From: Antedon mediterranea
Lineage: Eukaryota; Echinodermata; Crinoidea; Comatulida; Antedonidae
Length of the DNA: 64,000 nt
Direction of reading: 5' to 3'
Assembly: GCF_964355755.1 (NCBI RefSeq)
Contig: NC_092679.1
Location: 20,140,932-20,204,931, forward strand
The translations under genes and the position numbers were made by a program. Shown here piece by piece: positions 1 through 11,309 of the stretch (the stretch's first letter is position 1; every line of letters starts with the position of its first letter). The notes below the pieces were generated by a model. The model saw only the letters and a program-made list of their open reading frames with translations, had not been told where the DNA came from and did not search any database.

Positions 1-483
1 TTAAAATATATGAAAACAAAAACTGTGCCATTGCCATAACTAATATATCCACTTTCTAAAGAGAGATTATCATCACTATTATTAATAATATTTGTGACGA
101 TATTACATTAACAGTGTTTTATTTTTAGATACTGTACTGGAAAACACTAGGTATTATAGGCTTATTGCTGTGAATATAAAAACACGTCTAACACTTGAAT
201 ACAATAATAGAATTAAATTAAGTATTTATGTCATAATATACTAGGCCTCGTGAAATTTAGAACGAATTTACTATTAATTTGCTTAAATTCTTAATTCAGG
301 TAGCTTCTTCAATACGCACATTTTGCCACCGGAAATACGCACGCGTATAGTACGCGTGAATAAAGAACTAGGCCTATTCTCAAACTCTTTCTAATTTTCA
401 TATTTATATGACTGGAATTTTCTCAATGCATGTCTTATTTTAGATTAAATATTTTCACGTCTGAAGAACTTTGATTTGATAGT
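1..483 (+). promoter_or_regulatory. upstream flank and likely promoter of the first gene
   Basis: There is no coding signal before the ATG at 484. The stretch about 310-372 is richer in CpG than the rest, with ACGCGT-type words and a CCGGAA ETS-like core at 329-334. That would suit a promoter for the + strand gene that follows. No clear TATA box is seen. TAGGCCTA occurs at about 369. The promoter role is inferred from position and base composition only. Confidence 0.3.
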
Positions 484-3400
484 ATGTCAGGTGAGATGCA
501 GCGTGGTGTTGGAGAAGAGCACAATAATAGGCCTACTGAGTTACAAGGCAACCTTGATTCTGGGTACAGTATATACATTAAACATTAAGCATTATTTTGT
601 TCACAAAACATTTATTTATGGCCGTCGAAAGTCAGCATTAAAGGTAAAAATGGGTTAAAATTTCAGTTTTAATATTAATATTTATTTAGCCTAACCAGGT
701 CGGCTCTTTCGAATGGCCAAGAACACCCAGATGGTCGATCGTGGAACGATTTTGTAAAAGATTCAACGGAGACAATTGATGATTCCGTTATAGGCCTAGT
801 TGTAAGTAAGGTAATTTTGGTTTTATAACAGAACCAACCTAGACCTAGGCTAGGCCTATACCTATTGTGTCCCGCAATTCCGATGAAAGGAAGGTTCTAG
901 CCCTAGGCCTAGCCTAGACCTGTAACGATAAAGTAAACATTCCTGATATTTTCATTTCAGCCGACGAACAACTCAGCAGACATGGATCAGTCGGCGATCG
1001 ACAGAGAATCGGACGAGGATAACGAATCCAACAGTAGTACAGTCGTTGGGGGTGACGCCGATGATGAATTGTCCCCAAGCCCAGCTTTAAAACGTCGAAC
1101 TAAAAAACCAACGTAATTAACAAGTATTTTTAAATATATTTTCATTTAAACAACCACTTTTAAACTATCGTACGGTAGGCCTACTTTTATAGTTAAAACC
1201 CGGTTGTTCAACAAGACGTCTATACAATATACACGGTAGTAGAGTATGATCTCAACAACAAAAGTATGGATCGAAAAGCCTTTAATTTTTATTTTACCCT
1301 ACAATATTTATTTTTCCATAAATCAAATATACTATAAAGATAGATAGATAGTTGAACAATTCAATCTAAAATAAAAAACAGGTAATTTTTTCAAGTCATT
1401 GTTTCATACAATATCACATTGTTGCGGGTTGCAGTTCATTGGAAAGGTGTTGGACTTAGTTCAGTTTGCTAGCAAATAAGGCCTTTTACATTTGCTGAAA
1501 GTATACAAGGGGTCCCACATAGACGCAAGTAGGCGCAAAAGTGCTGACCAATCACAAGCGAAAGTCCGGATGATCGTGTGACGTGTCTTTGCGTTGCCTT
1601 AGTGAAAACCACTTTCAAGAATACATGGCTACGCAGTAATTCTAACATATTAAAAAATGCTAACATGAAGAACTGTAACAAACAGTCAAACTGTTAATTT
1701 TCCCCTCTTTTTAGGAGTATAAACGCTCTCGAATCCACCAAAATTTCCAAATTCGTTTTTCTTTTTGGTATTTTTTTCACAAACAGAAACGACTCTCCCT
1801 CTGCGGCGGTGGAGGAGGACCAAGAGTGTAGACAGATCGCAGAGATGATAAAGGGTAGGATGAAAACAAAGTCTTTAGCAGAAAAACCAGGTGCTGCTGC
1901 TTCGAACATAGATCCATTGCCGACCATCGAGGTAGTGGAGAATGCTGACTCACCATTTAATGTTAAATCGGAAGGGTATGTTTATCAAGGCAATCAAACA
2001 GCAGAAGAAGATGATTGGTTGATATTATTAATAATTTTTAGCCTATTAGGCCTATTAATACCAAAGATCGTATATCAGACAATCTTTGTTATTACTCCAT
2101 ACGCAATTTAGGCCTAATATTATTTTATTGTGCTCTGAGAAAGTTTAAATATTATGAGTAATGTAAGGGAATTTTGTAGGCCTACTACTTTAATTTTGTT
2201 TTTTTTCTTCAGAAAAGATGTCAAGAAGGAATGTGTACAGAAAAAACAGCCGCTGTCTTCTATTTTTGCTCAGATAAAAGGTGAGATTAAGTATAAAACC
2301 GGTCGTTCGATAAACAAAACACAACTCAACTTTATTTCAGATATAGGCAGCACGAAAATGGATTACAACCTACGGTACACTACAACAACCGGTTATTATC
2401 GTATGAGCCTAACAAAACTTAAGCCTTGTCTATACTATCAAACTTTTTGTGACAAATAAATGTGATGTGCCCATATATGGACATGATAACGTCATGTTAT
2501 TACCATATTTGAAAATATTTGGGCACATCACATTTTGTTTGTCAAACTAGTTTGAAAGTGTAGGCTTAGACAAAGCTTAAGTCTGTTTTATGATGGATAA
2601 ATCAACCCTTCAATTACGTCCTGTTTATTAATAATTCACCTTGTAAAAGGAATTAAACTATCTTTTTTTACTTTTTAATAGGGAATTCCCCTTCTGCTGC
2701 AGCGGCGGACGAAACTGGGCCAACAAGGGTACGTAAACATTTCTAAGAAAACGACAAACCGGAAATGAAACATAATGGAGAGAGAGAGAGAGGGTGGAAT
2801 AATATTTTTTTTTGTATAGAGATAACACTTTGTACAAGTTTTCGTTAAAAAAAAAAATATTTGATTGTTCAACTGCTTATCTTCATATTATTTGTATAAC
2901 AAATTAAAGAGCTAACAGAAATCAAAGGTTTTCCATACTTTTTTCAGGGACGTGAAAACAGTGTATTTGCACCAATGGCAAAAGGTAAGATGTGATAAGA
3001 AAAAAATATCTGGAAATAATAAAACGAAGAAAAAAGACAGAGAATTCAATGTTTCCATTAAAACGAATCTTAGGCAATTTACGGTAAATTGCGAACTTTG
3101 TTAAAATTGCGCATAATAGATAGGCCTATGTTGATCTTTTCAAAAACAAAATTTTGTTGATAGGCCTAATGTGTATGATTTAATAAAGAAAATAATTTAG
3201 GATCTCTACAAATGATGACAACGGTTTTTTTTAAACAATTAAACAATAATAATAATAGAGGCTGTGTACATGTTTTACCTTGTTTGAAATCGTATGTAAA
3301 TAAATAGTGTTCTTTATTTATTTGTTATTGTATATATAGCACCGATGGCAGCTTCGGCCGCAATGGTTACAGGCCTAAAAAAATGGCAAATAAGATCGAA

Positions 3401-4656
3401 AAGTTCGGATCTAACCAATACATTTTCCAAGGTAAGCTGGTTTAAGATGAATCTTATGCAAGGTAAAATGTAAGTATAGGCCTAGAAAAGAAGTCATTTT
3501 ACGTCATTTCCACATGGTCGGGGTGAACTTTATTCGTCATCATCAGTTACGCCTTTCGTCTTGGACGTTTCCACTATTATTTTACTCTGTTATAATGTGC
3601 AGGATGGTTATGTGTTGAATTATTCGAAGGACTGAAATCTGAAGAGTCGTATCAGTATGTTGTATACAATTATCGAAAAAATTGTATTTTGCGATAATTT
3701 CAAAATGTATTGATTGATACATAAATATAATAATCCATTTAATTGAATTGAATTGTTGACATTTTCCTGTACTAAAAGCATTCAGATTATTTTGTATTAC
3801 AAATCTTTTTTTAGAAATACTTTTTTTTATCTTGCGCCCGGCCCCCTATATCGACTTCACACGAATTACTAAATCTTTATAATAATATCGTAAATGTTTT
3901 GTTGTGAACCCGGCGGTGCGACAACCTTATTTTGTTTCATATGCCTGTATTTATATTCAACTGTAAGTACAGTAAATACAAATAGATTATGGTCTACACT
4001 GCTGGTAAACTCGGAGTTGTCAAGAAAAGTTTTAAAGTTTATCAGTGGAAACACTTTGGTAAACTTCAATTTGGTAACTAATGAAAACTCCGAGTAGGCA
4101 AACAACCTATACTTAAGTTACATTCACTCTTCACACGAAAGACGCTGTGTTGTTAAATAATGGAAAATCATATAAATAATTGAGTGAAAACTGAATTAAG
4201 TGTGAATATTGCTTTAATCGACACGTCTAAAGCTCTGAGCTGTCTACACTATCAAACTTTATGTGACAAAAAAATGTGATGTGCCCATAATGGATATGTT
4301 GATGCCATATCACTACCATATTTAAGCATATCACTACCATATTTTGACACTTTTTTTTCTTAAACTAGTTTGATAGTGTAGACATAGCTTAGAATAATAT
4401 AATTTTATTTAGGCATTTTTGTTTCTTCCAGCACCCGACTCACATGGCCGACATCCGAGAGAATTGGAAAGCAGAAAGAACCCGTCTGCCATTTCCGATA
4501 ATGTTACAAATTCAACAAGAAGCGGAACCTATTTTACAGAACATTGTTCGCACTTACAAGTCTGCTCTAGGTTCGAAACACAAACTTACTCTACAGGCTG
4601 TAGCTAAATTAGAACAAATGAAACTTCAAATACACGGAGATGGTGTTTATACTTAA
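484..4656 (+). CDS. nine-exon gene, about 333 aa, product not recognised
   Basis: Exons: 484-563, 690-801 (alternative acceptor 699), 961-1112, 1787-1975, 2213-2280, 2682-2728, 2948-2984, 3340-3431 and 4432-4656. All introns are GT-AG, the phases agree at every junction, and the exons total 1002 nt. The first ATG (484) follows an in-frame TGA; the stop is TAA at 4654-4656. The N-terminal half is polar and probably disordered. It has an acidic Asp/Glu/Ser stretch in exon 3 followed by a basic KRRTKK motif near residues 108-113 that could be a nuclear localisation signal. Two modules look duplicated: an SPSAA motif occurs in exons 4 and 6, and an EC...IKG motif in exons 4 and 5. The last exon (residues 260-333) is more ordered and helical. 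Its segment SALGSKHKLTLQAVAKL resembles a kinesin-light-chain-type TPR helix pair, but one motif is not enough to assign a family. A second GT at 1855 would shorten exon 4 and give a frame-compatible form if exon 2213-2280 were skipped. The gene is probably real; its function is unknown. Confidence 0.75.
1497..1620. repeat. partial copy of the TTAA-flanked GGTTCCCAC MITE family
   Basis: This intronic stretch contains words such as GTCCCACATAGACGCAAG, GACCAATCACAAGCGAAAG and TTTGCGTTGCC. They match, in diverged form, the 9.69-10.10 kb repeat cluster. Both ends are degraded. Confidence 0.45.
2419..2580. mobile_element. MITE, TCTACACTATCAAAC family, complete copy
   Basis: Inverted ends GCCTTGTCTATACTATCAAAC and GTTTGA...TAGACAAAGGC-like enclose the core GTGATGTGCCCATATATGG and its inverse GGGCACATCACATTT. 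The copy is bounded by TTAA at 2419-2422 and TTAA at 2577-2580. It lies in an intron of the first gene. It has no coding capacity and would be a non-autonomous DNA transposon. Confidence 0.75.
4228..4390. mobile_element. MITE, TCTACACTATCAAAC family
   Basis: Same terminal and core words as the copy at 2419: CTGTCTACACTATCAAAC at the left and TTTGATAGTGTAGACATAGC at the right. The internal ATATCACTACCATATT unit is present twice. It sits in the last intron of the first gene. Confidence 0.75.
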
Positions 4657-5658
4657 AGCTGCTGGTAGCCCAAGACAAAATTAAGATATTTGGTTTTTTT
4701 TACACATTAAATCTCAATAATGTTGAATGTTCTATTTTATTTTATTGGTACCCATTTCAAAAAGAACTATTTGATTATTGTATAGTCATGATTCAAGGTC
4801 TGACTACACTATCAAACTTGACTACGAAAGTGGTAGAAATATGACGTTATCGTGTCACATACAGTTTCATTTCATTTCATTTCATTTATTTCGTCTCACA
4901 TAGTTATATCAAAAAAATAACAAACAAAAGAGAGAGAGACAGGATTACCAAAAGCGAACTAAATCAAACTATCAAGTAGGTCTCCAAAGAAAGTTTGTCA
5001 TTATACACTATCAAATTCCGTGAGAAGAATGAAATTTAAGAAGAATCCCAAAGTCTAAATACAGTAATATATTTATGTCTTATTTAAGCAGTTTCGTCGA
5101 GAACATGTGATTATTTTTGCATGTCGCCCTCAATGAAATGCTAAACTTACAGATATTAATATTGCGATTATTTTGATAGGGAATGTAATCATTTTCCTGA
5201 AGCTACCTTTCAAACATAACACGTTTTTCTTTCCCGTATTCCTCTTCTCATCAATATTCACATAATTCATAATATTTTTATTCGCTATTAACTATCGACC
5301 CTTCTTTCGCTATACCACCATCATCATTTTTATTTAAATGTATATTTTTATCATCCGGGGCTCACCCAAGATGCCTCACTGCTATCGATTTATTTTAATT
5401 GTTACTTTGCTATCATATTCATAAAAACAGCTGTTACACAGACAATATTTGAATTTTGCTTTCTAATCTTCGTTTTATAAGAAATTGTTGAGTACTGCTT
5501 CACAAGACTACCAGACCTACCAAATCATTAATATATCTCTAATACTCTATTTAGTGGAAAATTATCTAAGTATAGGTACTATTATATGTTGTAGATTCCG
5601 TTAATATTAGAACCATTCTTTGATGTGACACCCCTATTTTCAGCAGGGACATCAATAT
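4657..5658. other. intergenic AT-rich stretch with repeat fragments
   Basis: A partial MITE end (4799-4860) is followed at once by a LINE 3' tail. The rest to 5658 is AT-rich with no ORF or splice pattern that I can support. No strong polyadenylation signal for the upstream gene stands out; AATAATG near 4715 is the nearest candidate. Confidence 0.4.
4862..4985 (-). mobile_element. LINE 3' end fragment with TGAAA-type tail
   Basis: Read on the minus strand, the fragment ends in ACGAAATAAATGAAATGAAA followed by further GAAAT units. Such short tandem 3' tails are typical of CR1/L2-like non-LTR elements. It abuts a truncated MITE end, which suggests insertion into that MITE. Only the untranslated 3' part is present. 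Confidence 0.45.
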
Positions 5659-5882
5659 TTAAAGCTCTGTCTACACTATCAAACTAGTAAAAAAAGTGTG
5701 ATGTGCCCAAATATGGTAGGGATAATATTCCCAAACAAGTGATATGATATTATCATGTCTATACTATGTGTACATCACATTTTAAAGTGTAGACAGAGCT
5801 TAGGCATAGGCCTATCACTACCATATTGTGGTACATCACACTTCTTTTTATCGAACTAGTTTTATAGTGTAGACAGAGCTTA
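5659..5882. mobile_element. MITE, TCTACACTATCAAAC family, compound copy
   Basis: A left end (AAGCTCTGTCTACACTATC) is followed by two right ends (GTGTAGACAGAGCTTA near 5787 and 5882). This suggests a copy that inserted next to or inside a second copy. Core words GTGATGTGCCCAAATATGG and GTACATCACA are present. Confidence 0.7.
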
Positions 5883-6068
5883 AGAAGGCAACTTTCCCGT
5901 CAAACAAAGGACATGCTTTAACACTAGGCCTATACGCCAACCCGGCTCCTATTGGGGGACACGTTCATTAAGGGTCTTTAGTGGGCCCGGGGCACGGAAT
6001 GTTCTCTTTTAATAAAGAGATTCTGCTGTATAAGTTACGGTCGACCACCTCTGTAAAACCATTTAATG

Positions 6069-6376
6069 ATCATCCCATACATCATGCATAAGTTTGTACT
6101 GAGATTTAATACTATAGTATTATATCTAAGTATTTTATTACCTGCGTACAAAAGACAAGGAACATGTGGTTCCACATATGTCTCAGTATACAAATTGAAT
6201 AAAGCTTTTGTAAACAAACAAAAGATATGATCAAACACTGTGGAGAATATTAAATTAAATTCACCGGCAAAATAATATGTTTATTGATATTGCATGATGG
6301 TAATACTAATATTAGGCTAGCACATTAGATGAGTAGCCAACTTAGTATCTTTCTACACTTACTATCCAACTTTATG
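6069..6376 (+). repeat. 308-bp direct repeat, left copy, flanking the LINE
   Basis: This segment recurs at 8027-8334 with no difference that I can see. It lies immediately 5' of the inserted LINE. Its last 20-25 bases are part of a TCTACACTATCAAAC-family MITE whose remainder continues only after the right copy. The unoccupied site was therefore one MITE-containing locus. Confidence 0.85.
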
Positions 6377-8026
6377 AATCCGAGATATTAGTTACCAAAA
6401 ATGAAAATGAAGACACAGAAATCCGCGAAAATGAGACTTCATTAGTAAACAATGCAGTCATAAATGTAGTTGATGTGCGTAATGTATTCGCCAAAGTAAA
6501 GCCTGGTAAAAGTACTGGCCCTGATGGAATTGGAAATCGTGTTATTAAATACTGCAACCAAGAGTTGGCACCGATATATACCAAACTTTTTAATGAGAGT
6601 TTAGCAAGTGGTACAGTGCCCAATCAATGGAAAACGGCCTGTATCTCACCTATTCCTAAGATAAAAAATCCCAAGGAACTTAATGACTATAGGCCAATAG
6701 CTATCACATCCAATGTTAGTAAGTGCCTAGAAAAGATTGTACTTAGGCAGTTGCTTGATCAGACCAAATTGTTTCTCGATCCTCTCCAATTTGCCTATCA
6801 GAGTAATAGAAGTGTTGAAGATGCTGTGCTCTTCCACTTACATAATATTTACCAACATTTAGATGTGCCTAAATCATATGTAAGATGTTTGTATATAGAT
6901 TTTTCTAGTGCTTTTAATACCGTTGAACCTGGTTCATTAGTACGCAAACTTAAAGAAATGAACGTAAACGACACATTGACTTCATGGATATATAATTTCT
7001 TAACAAAAAGGTTCCAGTATGTTAAACTAAACGGTATTTTATCTGATAAAAGAACTGTTAGCATTGGCACGCCACAAGGGTCTGTTATCTCCCCAATGTT
7101 GTTTTCACTGTTCACCAGCAGTTTCAGAGCCAATTCAAATGAATGTTGTATAGTAAAATATGCAGATGACACAGTCATCACTGGATACATTACTGGCAAT
7201 GATGAAACAAGCTATAGACAACTAGGATGTGATTTTTATCACTGGTGCTGCAATAACAACCTGAAACTAAACATAAAGAAAACAAAAGAAATGCAAATTG
7301 ATTTTAGGAAAATTAAAGAACCCTTAGAACCTCTGATTATAAATGAAAATGAGATTGAAGTAGTAAATGAGTACAAATATCTGGGTTGTATAATTGACAA
7401 TAAGCTAAATTGGATAAATAATGTAAATAAAGCCACATGCAAAGCCAACCAAAGGATGTTTATTTTAAGAAAAATGAAGTACCTACAAATTGACAAAACT
7501 ATACTTAAATTGTTTTATAACTCTGTAATTCTCAGTGTAATACTTTTTTGTAATGTTTGTTTTTATGGTAATACAATGCAAAAAGATAAAATTAAACTTA
7601 ATCGAATAGGAAATAGAGCAATTAGACTAGTAGGAGAGCACTTACCTGATGTTGAATCCTTGTATAAAGAAAATGTGTTAAAAAAAGTAAAAAGTATCAT
7701 TGATGATGAAACACATCCTCTTCACAAACAATTTGCTCTCATGAATTCTGGCATAAGACTACGTGCACTTAATACCAAAACAAAACGGTTTAGGTGCTCG
7801 TTTGTACCTAATGCTATACACTTATATAACTCCAGAGTACAAAGGTAAAATGTAATTGTAACCGATAATTTTTATCTAATTTTAACAATTTTTAGCCTCT
7901 TAACTTTTTGTGTGTGTTTTTGTAAATTGTATTTTATATTTTTGTATTTTGCCAGTTTTCAAATCACATTTCTGTTTTTTAAATGGACAATAAAGTATAT
8001 ATGACTATGACTATATGACTATGACT
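6377..8026 (+). mobile_element. 5'-truncated non-LTR retrotransposon (CR1/L2/Rex1-like), recent
   Basis: The insert is 1650 bp. It contains a reverse transcriptase ORF open from its first bases to 7848, a 3' UTR of about 150 bp, and a tail of TGACTA-type units (about 8001-8026). Class: the RT motif spacing and the short tandem 3' tail fit the CR1/L2/Rex1 branch of LINEs. There is no 5' UTR, endonuclease or ORF1, so the copy is 5'-truncated and cannot act on its own. The unbroken ORF and apparently identical 308-bp flanking repeats point to a recent insertion. Confidence 0.85.
6379..7848 (+). CDS. reverse transcriptase of truncated LINE, 489 aa open fragment
   Basis: The frame is open from the 5' truncation point. 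It has no native start codon, and the GTG at 6475 is internal. RT motifs are in order: GKSTGPDG (fingers), DYRPIAITS, LYIDFSSAFNT with the motif A aspartate near residue 174, GTPQGSVISPMLFSL (motif B), YADD (motif C, about residues 261-264), LKLNIKKTKE (motif D) and YKYLGCIIDNKLNW (thumb side). All catalytic aspartates are present. The C-terminal part, with NRIGNRAIRLVG, is typical of this LINE branch. The apurinic endonuclease domain expected upstream is missing. No frameshift or internal stop is seen. The protein would catalyse target-primed reverse transcription in an intact element. Confidence 0.9.
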   Translation, partial: SEILVTKNENEDTEIRENETSLVNNAVINVVDVRNVFAKVKPGKSTGPDGIGNRVIKYCNQELAPIYTKLFNESLASGTVPNQWKTACISPIPKIKNPKELNDYRPIAITSNVSKCLEKIVLRQLLDQTKLFLDPLQFAYQSNRSVEDAVLFHLHNIYQHLDVPKSYVRCLYIDFSSAFNTVEPGSLVRKLKEMNVNDTLTSWIYNFLTKRFQYVKLNGILSDKRTVSIGTPQGSVISPMLFSLFTSSFRANSNECCIVKYADDTVITGYITGNDETSYRQLGCDFYHWCCNNNLKLNIKKTKEMQIDFRKIKEPLEPLIINENEIEVVNEYKYLGCIIDNKLNWINNVNKATCKANQRMFILRKMKYLQIDKTILKLFYNSVILSVILFCNVCFYGNTMQKDKIKLNRIGNRAIRLVGEHLPDVESLYKENVLKKVKSIIDDETHPLHKQFALMNSGIRLRALNTKTKRFRCSFVPNAIHLYNSRVQR

Positions 8027-8334
8027 ATCATCCCATACATCATGCATAAGTTTGTACTGAGATTTAATACTATAGTATTATATCTAAGTATTTTATTACC
8101 TGCGTACAAAAGACAAGGAACATGTGGTTCCACATATGTCTCAGTATACAAATTGAATAAAGCTTTTGTAAACAAACAAAAGATATGATCAAACACTGTG
8201 GAGAATATTAAATTAAATTCACCGGCAAAATAATATGTTTATTGATATTGCATGATGGTAATACTAATATTAGGCTAGCACATTAGATGAGTAGCCAACT
8301 TAGTATCTTTCTACACTTACTATCCAACTTTATG
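8027..8334 (+). repeat. 308-bp direct repeat, right copy, flanking the LINE
   Basis: Exact counterpart, by eye, of 6069-6376, with a constant offset of 1958. After 8334 the MITE sequence resumes with TGACAACAAAATC, showing the original host sequence across the insertion point. Confidence 0.85.
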
Positions 8335-8456
8335 TGACAACAAAATCTGTATAGATATGTCCATATAAGGACATGCTGATGTCATATCACTAACATATTT
8401 TGGCATATCACTACCATATTAGGGCACATCACATTTTTTTTTGTCAAACTAGTTTT
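8311..8456. mobile_element. MITE, TCTACACTATCAAAC family, split by the LINE
   Basis: CTACACTTACTATCCAACTTTATG|TGACAAC continues into GGACATGCTGATGTC, ATATCACTACCATATT, GGGCACATCACATT and GTCAAACTAGTTTT. Its left 25 bp are duplicated before the LINE (about 6352-6376). Confidence 0.7.
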
Positions 8457-8486
8457 AATAACACAACAATGTATAAACGGTAAAGT

Positions 8487-8560
8487 TGAGGAAATATGTG
8501 AAAATGAAAAATTGCTGCCCCAACCGAAATTCTAACGCGGAACCTTTAGCTGTTTTATCT
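8487..8560 (-). repeat. degenerate tRNA-derived SINE remnant
   Basis: GAGGAAATATGTGAAAATGA followed by CTGCCCCAACCGAAATTCTAA and CGGAACCTTTAGC aligns by eye with the better preserved SINE at 56441-56545. The box B equivalent is mutated. Confidence 0.45.
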
Positions 8561-8639
8561 ATTTAAAGTAATTTTGTAAGAGCCGGCGGCATGATCAAAC
8601 AGCTTGATATACATTTTATTGATTATTAAATATTAATTA

Positions 8640-9680
8640 TTATTATTATTATTATTAATAATAGAATATAAACAAAATATTATTAACTATATTTACTAAA
8701 TTCGATAGAAGAATGACATTAAAATGTTATGTAAAATGTAGACGAAGTTGTTTAAAACAAATTATTATGTATGGGTGAAAACGAAAGATTGAGTGAACGA
8801 TCGCATTAAACGTGTTTATTGATGTTGAATGTAAACTTAATTTGCAATTAGCTACAGCAAGCATAACCACTTGAGTGGTCGTTTAAAATGTATCGTTCAA
8901 GATATTTCGTCCCACAAGTATAGAAATGACCTCAACGAAACTGTGAATGAAATTGCCACAAACAAAAATCAACACTTTAATAAAATTGCGACAAGTAAAC
9001 TCTTGCGACGGTCTATTAGACGCAAAGCAATATACTATATGTGATAAAGACTCATTTATTAGTGTAGAGTGATTATTCTAGCAGCAATGATTATCTAATA
9101 ACAAGCATTTTATGAAGAAGAATCTGCTAAAATCCCCCGCGGGACTTATAAGCAGGCAGCGCAAAGCAGGCATGTGTATCGCTAGGCCTAACAGTGAGAA
9201 TACGTTCATTGCCTAATATGAGATATAAACAAGTAATTCGTTTCTAATGAGATCGCGGTGGAGTCTTTAACCAACAGCTTGTTGTGACACAGCTTGTACA
9301 TAATCGATACAAAGTACAATAATATAGATTAGCTTTTCGTTCAAAGGTACATTAATACATTCTCTTGGTGGTTATTTAGCCACTTATTACTATCTGTTGA
9401 GAGATTACCATCACTTCGTCTTGAAAATGACAGTACACTGTCGGTTCAATTCGTCAAAAATAAACAGTGGAATGTACAGGCACTTAAGATAAATTTAGGA
9501 CGGGTCCGGAACAGTATGCTAGAGGGAAAGAACGTTGAATTATGCAACAATAAATGAATCATTGACAATAAATAATACTATAATAGTACACTTGAAAGTT
9601 ATACAGCAGTAAACAATATATTGAGTAACATAAATTGTTCATACTGCGCTTTGAGACTATATAACATAAAGCACAATGGT
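8640..9680. other. intergenic, no gene seen
   Basis: An ATT/AAT trinucleotide run (about 8637-8663) opens this stretch. The rest shows no coding exon that I can support. Around 9130-9190 it is slightly richer in GC (CCCCCGCGGGAC) without an identifiable element. Confidence 0.35.
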
Positions 9681-9689
9681 TAACCAATA

Positions 9690-10096
9690 ACAATCGACAG
9701 TTTGATTTATCCATCGCTTGTGATTGGTCAATTATTTGCGTTGCACTTACGTCCTTAAGCTTGGTTCCGACGCAACGCAAGGACATAACGCAACGTAAAG
9801 CTTGGTTCCCACTAGAACGTAACGCAAGGACGTAAACGCAACACAAGCGTTTTAACCAATGACAAGCGAAGTTATAGACAGTTAGCAATCACAAGCTAAT
9901 AAGCCATCGCTTGTGATTGGTCAATTCACTTGCGTTGCGTTACGTCCTTGTGTTGCGTCGCTAGTGGGAACCACGCTTAAGTGATTCGACCAATCACAAG
10001 CAATGGATTATTCGAACAGTGGCTTGGGATTGGTCAACTCGCTTGCGTTGCGCGTACTTGCGTTGCGTCTCTAGTAGAGTGGGAACCACGCTTTAT
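9690..10096. repeat. cluster of TTAA-flanked MITEs (GCTTGGTTCCCACTAG family)
   Basis: The central copy 9759-9976 starts GCTTGGTTCCGACGCAACG and ends GTGGGAACCACGC. It is bounded by TTAA (9755-9758 and 9977-9980). Inner words recur in both orientations: CAATCACAAGCGATGG-type, GCGTTACGTCCTTG and AACGCAAGGACGTAA. Half copies sit on both sides (9690-9755 and 9984-10096) and a nested left end starts at about 9800. TTAA target duplications are the signature of piggyBac and Kolobok superfamily elements. Which one applies is not determined here. Confidence 0.7.
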
Positions 10097-10099
10097 GTT

Positions 10100-11260
10100 A
10101 CGTCCTGGTGGAATCAAGCTTTATTACGATACTGCCAGACGCTTAGAACCGTATGAATCAGGAATTATATCAGAGTCAATATTATTATTGTAATTGTTTG
10201 TCTCTTTATTTGTTATATTAGAGACGAACTGATTGATCCATCTATATTAAAGTACTTTTGTCAACAGTTAGGCAAAATAATGAAGAATTAGAATCAGTGG
10301 TTTGGTTCAAACACAATCCTTTATTATGCAAAGATGTTACATATGGAGTGGAGAATAACAGTGGTAACATCTGCCTAATAAATACAAAGAATATACTTTC
10401 ATTTAGTATTATTTAATTCTTCCTACACGTTTCAGTCTATGCTTTCTCGTTTGAACATCCTATCGCGGGCCTAGCTAATAAATTGTGTGTGATATCATTA
10501 AAGACACATATTGTAAAATTACTAAGACAAAATTAACGCATAAGCAAATCAGGTGAAACTAGGCCTTGATAATGCGAGTTGGCCCGTGAACAACCGTAGT
10601 TAAAAATACTACTTAAGCTTAAATTCTAGTTAATTTACAAGCGTAACTTATGACACTTTTATATTGCTGCATTGATCACTTTCGCAGATGGAAAGACATG
10701 TATCTTGTAGATACTGGGAATAGTGTAGGAACAAAATGTAATTTAACGAATGCTCTGATGAAGATTATCAAAATCAAATATGCTATCAAAAAAAAGCTTG
10801 AGTCGTAATTCTCAAAAACATGTTAACGAGTTGTATGTAACCTGCTATATATAACGTAATGTATAATTTAGATGCAGAACGATTCCAAAGCTCAAAGAAG
10901 GGTTGACACATAACAAACATAAATAATTTAATTTATCAATATAATAGGTTATTATTTTAGATGTTATAGGATATTATAACCTGGGAAAAAAAGGCTGATG
11001 ACCGAAAATCATGGAAAAATTGTATTAAGGCAGGACTTGTACACAGCGAAGAAAGATATCGTATGGAAAATGAAGAGAGGTATCTGAAAAGAAAATCTAG
11101 ATCAGCCACTGCAACTCACACAGACTCACTGGAAAACGGATGAAATTCTCTCCAATGTCGCCTCCATAGTCAATCTTGACTGAAGGATGCCTGATGATGA
11201 TGATAATATATGCAGAAACATTCGGTATGGGGATGGTATAGAAAGCGCATGCGTTGAATA
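10100..11260. other. intergenic, no gene seen
   Basis: AT-rich, apart from a weakly purine-rich stretch at about 10980-11110. No exon, RNA gene or well-formed repeat is evident. Confidence 0.35.
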
Positions 11261-11263
11261 GGA

Positions 11264-11271
11264 TGACGTCA
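11264..11271 (+). promoter_or_regulatory. perfect CRE palindrome TGACGTCA upstream of a candidate first exon
   Basis: TGACGTCA lies 39 bp upstream of an ATG in good context, within a locally GC-rich block (about 11240-11340). The full CRE is the known CREB/ATF binding palindrome. A role here is inference from position. Confidence 0.4.
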
Positions 11272-11309
11272 TGTGGTGACGACATTCTTCAACTTTTCAC
11301 CCAATGAAA

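Noticed and set aside
1787-2280. Mutually exclusive 68-nt exons at 1787-1854 and 2213-2280
   Set aside because: The frame stays open past 1854 to a better donor at 1976, which joins 2213 in phase. A constitutive exon chain is the simpler reading, with the short form only an option.
6849-7199. 116-codon minus-strand ORF
   Set aside because: It is antisense to the LINE reverse transcriptase.
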